Source: a bacterium | GTDB taxonomy: Bacteria; UBA9089; UBA9088 | Length of the DNA stretch: 9,494 bases | Direction: 5' to 3' | NCBI GenBank assembly: GCA_040756715.1 | Contig: JBFLYE010000099.1 | Span: 1-9,494 of the forward strand | The notes under the pieces: model-generated | Database searches by the model: none | Told to the model about the DNA's origin: nothing | Seen by the model: only the letters and a program-made list of their open reading frames with translations | Translations under genes and position numbers: made by a program | Shown here: positions 1 through 5,170 of the stretch, piece by piece | Position numbering within the stretch: position 1 is the stretch's first letter | Layout of the letters: the number at the start of each line of letters is the position of its first letter

Positions 1-2
1 TG

Positions 3-93
3 AATGTTGAATTTTGAATTAAAAGGGAAAAAATTTTATAAAACTTAAACCTTCAATCCAAAATTCAAAATTTAGAATTCAAAATTTCTTAAA
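3..93 (+). repeat. AT-rich dispersed intergenic repeat, left copy
   Basis: An A/T-rich stretch of about 91 nt made of variations on AATTCAAAATT / TTGAATTT. A near-identical copy lies in inverted orientation at 9237-9322. Comparing the two by eye, the left copy has one extra 7-nt unit (CAAAATT, duplicated in tandem), a GGGA/GGGG difference and a small indel near CCTT. There is no open reading frame and no transposase. It looks like a dispersed non-coding intergenic repeat rather than a transposon end, because the 9 kb between the copies is ordinary chromosomal content such as pnp and nuoL. Confidence 0.75.
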
Positions 94-127
94 AGGTGAA
101 TAAATTTTAAAACAGCTAAACACATAC
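94..127. repeat. Remnant of the right-end MITE-like unit
   Basis: This stretch contains AGGTGAATAAA followed by ACAGCTAAACACATAC. The 14-mer AGCTAAACACATAC (114-127) is found exactly, in inverted orientation, at 9332-9345. ACAGCTAAACA also matches 9459-9469 in the same orientation. The GGTGA(G)AATAAA block matches the start of the unit at 9337-9469. The simplest reading is a deletion derivative of that unit which lost the central GGCAC hairpin. This is inferred from short matches only. Confidence 0.45.
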
Positions 128-162
128 ATATTCCTTGATATAAAAGAGTAGGTGTTTTTTAT

Positions 163-305
163 GACGGGAGGGGGACTTGTGAACTTCGGATTTTCTAAGG
201 CTCATCAGTCGCTTTGCTCCTTCTTCGCCTAACAAAATCTCTCGTTCGCGGCCAGCCTCACTTTATCCTCCCATAAGGTCGGCGTTCGGCTGGCTTCAAG
301 TCCCC
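163..305. other. GC-rich, multi-hairpin element with tRNA-like ends
   Basis: About 53% GC over 171-305 by hand count, inside very AT-rich flanks, and with no convincing open frame. Nested complementarity is visible: an outer 9-bp perfect stem (GGGGACTTG 171-179 with CAAGTCCCC 297-305); an internal hairpin 188-201 with 227-240 (12 of 14 positions pair); a 7-bp stem 251-257 (GCCAGCC) with 288-294 (GGCTGGC), enclosing a small hairpin 261-266 with 273-278. The left end (163-184) matches the tRNA-Leu 3' segment at 368-387, apart from one substitution and a 2-nt insertion. The right end (TTCAAGTCCCC, 295-305) matches the same T-arm sequence in the opposite direction. It could be a structured RNA on either strand, or a palindromic mobile repeat that landed in a tRNA fragment. 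The strand cannot be decided from this sequence. Confidence 0.6.
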
Positions 306-366
306 TTCTTTTCTCTTTTGTTTCTCTATTAGCCATTATTTATCATCAACTTTAGTTTTATCATTC

Positions 367-448
367 TGCCGGGAGGGGGACTTGAACCCCCATAGGTTTC
401 CCCATACGCCCCTCAAACGTACGTGTCTGCCAATTCCACCATCCCGGC
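367..448 (-). tRNA. tRNA-Leu, anticodon GAG
   Basis: A class II tRNA on the minus strand. The acceptor stem is GCCGGGA paired with TCCCGGC (7 perfect base pairs), with discriminator A at 367. The D arm has the leucine-type GTGGAATTGGCAGACAC. The anticodon stem TACGT/GCGTA encloses the loop TTGAGGG, giving anticodon GAG, which reads CUC and CUU. A variable arm of about 13 nt can form a short stem, and the T arm is GGGGG-TTCAAGT-CCCCC. CCA is not encoded (AGAATG follows), so a CCA-adding enzyme is required. The 5' end is only 1 nt from the stop codon of the deacetylase gene upstream. It may therefore be excised from the long pnp transcript by RNase P as well as made from its own promoter at 483-511. 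No intrinsic terminator is evident just downstream. Confidence 0.95.
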
Positions 449-449
449 T

Positions 450-1349
450 TTAGCTAAATATCTCAATCGCTTTCTTTATAGTATTATAGTGAATTAAGAC
501 CGTATCTTCAAGCTTATGGGCATAACCTCCAGCCAGAACAATTACAATGGGAATATTTCTTTTTTTCGCATTTTCTAATACTATCTCATCCCTTTTTATC
601 AAACCATCCATTGTAAGCTTTAAAGCACCCAACTGGTCATCATAATATGGGTCTGCTCCCGCTACATATATAATAAAATCTGGACAAAACCTCTCAATTA
701 TCTGAGGAAGATCAGAGCTTATAATGGAAAGATATTCTTCATCAGATGTTCCATTTGGAAGGGCTACATCTAAACTACTTCTTTGTTTAATTAAAGGATA
801 AATCTTATCCTGATGTATAGAATATGTAAAAATAGACCATCTTTCCTTTGCAAATATGGCGGCTGTTCCATTCCCCTGATGGAGGTCACAATCAAAAACA
901 AGGGCTTGTTTTATCTTTTTTTCCTCTTTTAAAGCCTTTATACAAACAGCAATATCATTTAGCATACAAAATCCCTCGCCATGGTCAGGAAATGCATGGT
1001 GAAATCCCCCACCAATATTTATTCCAATCCTTTGCTCTAAAGCATGCCTTCCCGCAAGTAATGTTCCAGCGCAGGCATATTGAAATGCACTAAAAAGCTC
1101 CCTTGAATATGGAAGTTCAAGGATAGATTCCTCTTGATGAGACAATGCTCCCCTCTTTAACTTATCTATATATGATGGACTATGCACAAGAAGAAGGGTT
1201 TCAATATCTGCGGGTGGTGGTGGAACTATATCCCTCTTTAGAATTATCCCATTCTCTATAAGCTTTTCTACCACAAGCCTATATTTCTCCATAGGAAAAA
1301 CATGGCTTCCTATATTCGCATAATAATGTGGGGAATAGACAATCTTCAT
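450..1349 (-). CDS. Histone-deacetylase-fold enzyme (class IV / HDAC11-like)
   Basis: A zinc-dependent deacetylase of the arginase/deacetylase superfamily, 299 aa, cytoplasmic with no signal peptide. Family hallmarks in order: the HSPSYI segment (56-61); GGGFHHAF with the catalytic His pair 117-118; GEGFCMLNDIAV (124-135); DCDLHQGNGTA with zinc ligands Asp155 and His157; GADPY with zinc ligand Asp233; and LAGGY with the transition-state Tyr276. All catalytic and metal positions are intact. The HQGNGT form and the compact length resemble class IV members more than AcuC. The substrate cannot be read from sequence: bacterial relatives act on acetylated proteins, polyamines or other small acyl-amides. 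The ATG overlaps the upstream DUF212 stop (ATGA) and there is no Shine-Dalgarno, so translation is probably coupled. The stop codon is 1 nt before tRNA-Leu. Confidence 0.92.
   Translation of the reverse strand: MKIVYSPHYYANIGSHVFPMEKYRLVVEKLIENGIILKRDIVPPPPADIETLLLVHSPSYIDKLKRGALSHQEESILELPYSRELFSAFQYACAGTLLAGRHALEQRIGINIGGGFHHAFPDHGEGFCMLNDIAVCIKALKEEKKIKQALVFDCDLHQGNGTAAIFAKERWSIFTYSIHQDKIYPLIKQRSSLDVALPNGTSDEEYLSIISSDLPQIIERFCPDFIIYVAGADPYYDDQLGALKLTMDGLIKRDEIVLENAKKRNIPIVIVLAGGYAHKLEDTVLIHYNTIKKAIEIFS
483..511 (-). promoter_or_regulatory. Candidate internal promoter for tRNA-Leu
   Basis: On the minus strand, inside the 3' end of the deacetylase gene, TTGAAG (506-511) is followed after 17 nt by a perfect TATAAT (483-488). 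The predicted transcription start near 476 would give a leader of roughly 28 nt before the mature tRNA 5' end at 448. Prediction is by consensus only. It would uncouple tRNA supply from the long pnp transcript. Confidence 0.5.
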
Positions 1350-1764
1350 GTTAAAATTATAGCAACAATTATGCCAAGAATTCCGCCAGCAATAACCTCA
1401 ATTGGGCTATGACCTAAAAACTCCTTTACCCTTTCCATATCTATCCTTCCATCCTCAATCATTTTATTTAAAATCCTTGCCTGTTGTCCAGATGACCTCC
1501 TTACCGATGCCGCATCATTCATAATGATAAATGTAAAAACCAGGGCTATGATAAATAAAGAAGATGTCCATCCCTCTGTTCTTCCAATTGCCACTGTTAA
1601 GGCAACGCTTCCTCCTGAATGGCTGCTTGGCATGCCACCTGTTCTAAATAGGGTTCTTGCATTAAATTTGTGATGCTTTATCGTATAAATAAAGGATTTT
1701 ATTACCTGGGCGATTATCCAGGATAAAAATGGTGCTAAAAAAAAGGGAAGGGAGACAACCTCAA
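1346..1764 (-). CDS. DUF212 / YuiD-like divergent PAP2 membrane protein, apparent -1 frameshift
   Basis: Small integral membrane protein of the DUF212 family, remotely related to PAP2-type acid phosphatases; function unknown. Recognisable are the N-terminal IIAQVIK block, then TGGMPSSHS, NDAASVRR, and the C-terminal LGHSPIEVIAGGI motif followed by a hydrophobic helix. The main frame is open from 1771 but contains no ATG, GTG or TTG before the Met of MPSSHS, which is too late because conserved family sequence precedes it. A TTG at 1764-1762, overlapping the peptidase TGA (TTGA), opens a 9-codon frame (MRLSPFPFF) ending at TAG 1737-1735. A -1 shift on the eight-T run (1744-1737) joins it to the main frame, giving about 139 aa. 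Its first 20 residues then have the same spacing to AQVIK as I recall for B. subtilis YuiD. It could be programmed slippage, a real indel, or a homopolymer error. The stop overlaps the next gene's ATG. Confidence 0.75.
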
Positions 1765-3026
1765 AAAATGTTTACAACTAATGAGAGTTCTTTCTTTTTT
1801 ATAGGACCAATAAATGCAAAGGAATATTGCGATGGTAAAAAGATGCTATTTGCCAAATCTAAAATGTCTTTTGAAGATACCTCATCAATCATTTTAATAA
1901 TTTCATCTATGCTAAATTGCCTCTTAAAATATGCCTCCTGCTTTGCCAATCTTTCCATCCTATTTGCTGTATTCTCTAAGCTTAAAAGAAAAGCCCCTTT
2001 TATTTGCTCCTTTACCTTATTAAGCTCTTTTTCTTTTACCTCTTCTACCTTTATCTTTTTGAATTCATCCATAATAAGGGAAATTGCCTTCTTGTAATTA
2101 GCCTTTGATGCCCCACAATATACAGCGAAAAGCCCACAATCCCTGAATGATTGGGGATAGGAATAAATAGCATAAGCAAGACCCCTTTTTTCTCGTATCT
2201 CGTAGAATAGCCTTGAGCTCATACCACCACCCAATATTGTGTTAAGAATACTTAAAACAAACCTTTTTTCATCTGTGAGCGGAAGCCCCCTTGTTCCTAT
2301 GCAGAAATGAACCTGTTCTGTATCCTTTTCCTTATTGATTATAGAGGATTGAATAGTAGGGATGGGAATTTGTTTTTCTGAATCCCTATCTTTTCCTTTT
2401 GAAAAATATCTGAAGACAAATTCCCTTGCCTTTTCAAAATTGACATTTCCAGAAATAGCAATGAGCATTCTTTTTGGGGTATAAAACCTCTGGTAAAATT
2501 CTAAAATTCCCTCCCTATCCATTAAAGAAAGGGTCTCTCTTTTTCCAATAACTGGTCTTCCTAAGGGATGACCTGAAAAGCTTCCTTTGATTAGTAAATC
2601 GTGAATCTCATCCTCTGGCGTATCTTCATACCTTGCAATTTCTTCTAAAATAACATTCCTTTCCATCTCTATATCTTCTTTTTTAAGGAGCGAATTGTTT
2701 ATAATATCAGAAAGAAGCTCAATAGCTTTTTCAATATGCTTAGAGGGAAGCTTTGCATAATAACAGGAATATTCCTTTCCAGTAAATCCATTTAGCTCTC
2801 CACCTAATCCCTCAATGGTTTCTGAGATTTCCCTTGCAGACCTTTTTTTTGTCCCTTTAAAGAGAAGGTGTTCAATAAAATGAGAGATTCCATTTTCTTT
2901 TTCTTCCTCAAAAACCGAGCCTGTGCTTACCCATACACCTATTGTGGCTGATTCTACATAGGGAACGCTTTCACAAATAAAGGTTATTTCATTTTCAAAG
3001 GTAAATTTTTGGTAGTTTTCGGTCAT
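1761..3026 (-). CDS. M16 family zinc peptidase (YmxG/MlpA-like)
   Basis: Insulinase/mitochondrial-processing-peptidase family metallopeptidase, 421 aa, the usual length for single-chain bacterial M16B proteins. The inverted zinc motif HFIEH (49-53) carries metal ligands His49 and His53 and catalytic Glu52. The third ligand is expected in ILEEI, at Glu128 or Glu129, about 76 residues on. The inactive second half has the typical GGGMSSRLFYEIREKRGLAY block (266-285), including the Arg/Tyr pair used in substrate binding. There is no signal peptide, so it is probably cytoplasmic. It begins 11 nt after the pnp stop, matching the known pnp-M16 neighbourhood in Firmicutes and many other bacteria. A weak AAGAG lies about 7 nt before the ATG. 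Its TGA overlaps the proposed TTG start of the DUF212 gene. The biological substrate is unknown; a role in peptide or protein turnover is inferred. Confidence 0.93.
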   Translation of the reverse strand: MTENYQKFTFENEITFICESVPYVESATIGVWVSTGSVFEEEKENGISHFIEHLLFKGTKKRSAREISETIEGLGGELNGFTGKEYSCYYAKLPSKHIEKAIELLSDIINNSLLKKEDIEMERNVILEEIARYEDTPEDEIHDLLIKGSFSGHPLGRPVIGKRETLSLMDREGILEFYQRFYTPKRMLIAISGNVNFEKAREFVFRYFSKGKDRDSEKQIPIPTIQSSIINKEKDTEQVHFCIGTRGLPLTDEKRFVLSILNTILGGGMSSRLFYEIREKRGLAYAIYSYPQSFRDCGLFAVYCGASKANYKKAISLIMDEFKKIKVEEVKEKELNKVKEQIKGAFLLSLENTANRMERLAKQEAYFKRQFSIDEIIKMIDEVSSKDILDLANSIFLPSQYSFAFIGPIKKKELSLVVNIF

Positions 3027-3037
3027 GGTTGCTCTTA

Positions 3038-5062
3038 TTATATTGCTTGTTTCTTGGAAAGATTTATCCTTCCCTGATTATCAATGTTTATAACCTTAAC
3101 GCTTATCTCATCGCCTTCCTTTACAACATCCTTAACTTCCTTTACCCTATAATGTTCCAGCTCAGAGATGTGGACAAGCCCTTCTTGACCTGGCAAAATC
3201 TCAACAAATGCACCAAAGTTAACCACCCTCATTACCTTTCCTTTATAAACCTTTCCAACCTCTACTTCTTCGGTAAAATACCTTACCATATCAAGGGCTT
3301 CATTTAGCTTTTCTTGTTCAGGATGAAAGATAGAAACCTTGCCATCGTCTTCTACCTTAATCTTTGCTTGGGTAACCTCGATTATCTTTTTGATATTTTT
3401 TCCCGAAGGGCCTATTAGGTCTTTAATTTTATCCTGCCTTATATTTATAATCACAACCTTTGGTGCGTATTGAGAAATCTTAGGAGAGGGCTTTGATAGG
3501 ACGCTATTCATCTTATCCAAAATAAAGAGCCTTCCTTTCTTTGCTTGCTCAAAAATTTCCTTTATAGTTTCTAGGGTTATACCTGAAAGCTTTGTATCCA
3601 TCTGAATGGCGGTTAGTCCATCCTTTGTTCCTGCTGTTTTAAAATCCATATCCCCTATATGGTCTTCCAGGCCTGTTATATCTGAAAATATAGCCCTTTT
3701 TCCATCCTCTTCTATAAGACCTATGGCTATTCCAGAAACAGGGTCTAAGATTGGAACGCCTGCATCCATAAGGGAAAGGGAGCCAGAGCAGACAGATGCC
3801 ATAGATGTAGAGCCATTTGATTCCAATATCTCAGAGACAACCCTAATGGTATATGGAAAAGAATTGTCATTTGCAATAACAGGCAAAAGGGCTTTTTCTG
3901 CCAATGCACCATGTCCAATCTCCCTTCTTCCAGGTGCTCTCATTTGCTTTGCTTCACCTGTAGAATAGGGTGGGAAATTATAATGAAGCATAAATTTCTT
4001 GAACCACTTTCCCTCTATCTCATCTATTATTTGCTCATCCTCCGTGGTTCCAAGCGTTGTTATTGCCATAGCCTGGGTTTTTCCCCTGGTAAATATGGCT
4101 GAACCATGCGTCCTTTTCAATACAGAAACCTCGCAAGCTATGTCTCTTATCTCATCTAGCCTTCTTCCATCCTCCCTTATTCCCTCATCAATAATTTTCT
4201 TTCTTATTATTTCCTTCTCTATCTTCTCAAAGAAATATTTTACCTCCTTTTTTGTCCCATTTTCCAAGGAGGGACCTATTTCATCCCATATCTTATCTAT
4301 ATCTATAGCCTTATCCTTTATTCTTTCGTAATAAAGCTCCCTTATCTTTTTTTCTACTTCTTCCCTATGAATCTCCTTTATAATGGTTATCTTCTCCTTT
4401 TCTTTTAATTCCTTTTGGAGGTCAATGAGGGTATTTATATAGCCCTTTCCAAACTCAATAGCCTCTAATATTTCTTCCTCAGGGACTATCTTGCAACCAG
4501 CCTCAATCATAGTAATTTTATCCTTACAACCTGCAATAACAACATCAAATTTACCCTCTTTTCTCTCCTCAAATGTAGGGTTAAGTATAAGCCTATCTTT
4601 TATCTTTCCAATCCTTACCGCGGCAACAGGACCCTTATCAAAGGGAAAAGAGCCTGCCATTAAGCAAGAGGATGTGCCAAGGATGCCTAGTATATCTGGG
4701 TCATTTTCGCCATCTATTGATAAGACAGTGGCATAGATATAAAGCTCATTTCTGATATCATTATCAAACAAGGGCCTAATTGACCTATCAATAAGCCTTG
4801 CTGAAAGGATTTCTTCTGGCCTTGGTGCACCCTCCCTTTTTATAAACCCCCCAGGGAATCTTCCTGCCGCATAATACTTATCCCTATAATCAACAACCAA
4901 AGGAAAATAATCAGAGCCACTTCCCTCCTTGCTTATGGTTGTTGTAACAAGGATAACCGTATCGCCATAGGTTACAACGCATGAACCATCTGCGGCCTTT
5001 GCCAGCTTATTTACCTCAATGGTAAGCCTTCTTCCTCCTAGCTCATACTCTATAGATTTCAC
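3038..5062 (-). CDS. pnp: Polyribonucleotide nucleotidyltransferase (PNPase)
   Basis: Phosphorolytic 3'-to-5' exoribonuclease of the RNA-decay machinery, a trimeric cytoplasmic enzyme, 674 aa and slightly shorter than the usual ~700. Order: first RNase PH domain with FPLVVDYRDKYYAAGRFPGG (53-72) and the RPLF region (96-99); a helical linker rich in Lys/Glu (about 195-290); second, catalytic RNase PH domain with GRREIGHG (378-385), STSMASVCSGSLSLMDAG (418-435) and LEDHIGDMDFK, in which Asp467 and Asp473 correspond to the catalytic aspartates; a KH domain with LIGPSGKNIKKI (549-560); and an S1 domain (about 602-671) with GAFVEILPGQEGLVHIS. The protein ends directly after S1, with no acidic tail. 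The start is GTG (5062-5060), at the family's conserved N-terminus. The rpsO gene usually found upstream is missing, and nuoL lies there divergently. First gene of the minus-strand unit. Confidence 0.97.
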   Translation of the reverse strand: MKSIEYELGGRRLTIEVNKLAKAADGSCVVTYGDTVILVTTTISKEGSGSDYFPLVVDYRDKYYAAGRFPGGFIKREGAPRPEEILSARLIDRSIRPLFDNDIRNELYIYATVLSIDGENDPDILGILGTSSCLMAGSFPFDKGPVAAVRIGKIKDRLILNPTFEERKEGKFDVVIAGCKDKITMIEAGCKIVPEEEILEAIEFGKGYINTLIDLQKELKEKEKITIIKEIHREEVEKKIRELYYERIKDKAIDIDKIWDEIGPSLENGTKKEVKYFFEKIEKEIIRKKIIDEGIREDGRRLDEIRDIACEVSVLKRTHGSAIFTRGKTQAMAITTLGTTEDEQIIDEIEGKWFKKFMLHYNFPPYSTGEAKQMRAPGRREIGHGALAEKALLPVIANDNSFPYTIRVVSEILESNGSTSMASVCSGSLSLMDAGVPILDPVSGIAIGLIEEDGKRAIFSDITGLEDHIGDMDFKTAGTKDGLTAIQMDTKLSGITLETIKEIFEQAKKGRLFILDKMNSVLSKPSPKISQYAPKVVIINIRQDKIKDLIGPSGKNIKKIIEVTQAKIKVEDDGKVSIFHPEQEKLNEALDMVRYFTEEVEVGKVYKGKVMRVVNFGAFVEILPGQEGLVHISELEHYRVKEVKDVVKEGDEISVKVINIDNQGRINLSKKQAI

Positions 5063-5075
5063 TTCTTATTTATAT

Positions 5076-5104
5076 AGTATAGCCTATAAGATAACTTTTG
5101 TCTA
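5076..5104 (-). promoter_or_regulatory. pnp promoter (sigma-70-like)
   Basis: On the minus strand TAGACA (5099-5104) is separated by exactly 17 nt from TATACT (5076-5081). Each hexamer matches 5 of 6 consensus bases. Transcription would start near 5069, leaving only about 6-7 nt before the GTG at 5062, an almost leaderless mRNA. It therefore lacks room for the long structured leader that PNPase and RNase III use for autoregulation in E. coli. Confidence 0.7.
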
Positions 5105-5166
5105 TTTTTTTGTGTTATGTAGAAAATAAATTTCTTGACCAAAATAGGTTATCTTTTGTAAGATAA
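5088..5166. promoter_or_regulatory. Candidate operator half-sites AAGATAA(C) in the divergent promoters
   Basis: AAGATAAC occurs at 5088-5095, in the spacer of the pnp promoter. Its exact inverse GTTATCTT is at 5148-5155, and AAGATAA at 5160-5166. The last two form a palindrome TTATCTT-TTGT-AAGATAA (5149-5166) covering the nuoL -10 element. A single regulator could contact both promoters. The region is AT-rich, so chance repeats cannot be excluded. Confidence 0.35.
5135..5164 (+). promoter_or_regulatory. nuoL promoter, predicted leaderless start
   Basis: TTGACC (5135-5140), an 18-nt spacer, then TAAGAT (5159-5164, 4 of 6 to TATAAT). The usual 6-7 nt offset puts transcription start at or within 1 nt of the nuoL ATG (5171). 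There is no clear Shine-Dalgarno before that ATG, consistent with leaderless translation. Confidence 0.5.
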
Positions 5167-5170
5167 AGCA

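Noticed and set aside
201-208. CTGATGAG on the minus strand, resembling the hammerhead ribozyme core
   Set aside because: The following bases do not form a proper stem II, and there is no correctly placed GAAA with a stem III and cleavage site.
848-1093. Plus-strand open frame inside the deacetylase gene
   Set aside because: Antisense to an intact, motif-complete gene; no start signal or family resemblance.
1729-2097. Plus-strand open frame over the M16 gene 3' end
   Set aside because: Shadow of the real minus-strand M16 and DUF212 genes; Ser/Phe-rich composition typical of antisense reading.
3606-4331. Several plus-strand open frames inside pnp
   Set aside because: All are antisense to a complete PNPase with intact catalytic, KH and S1 regions.
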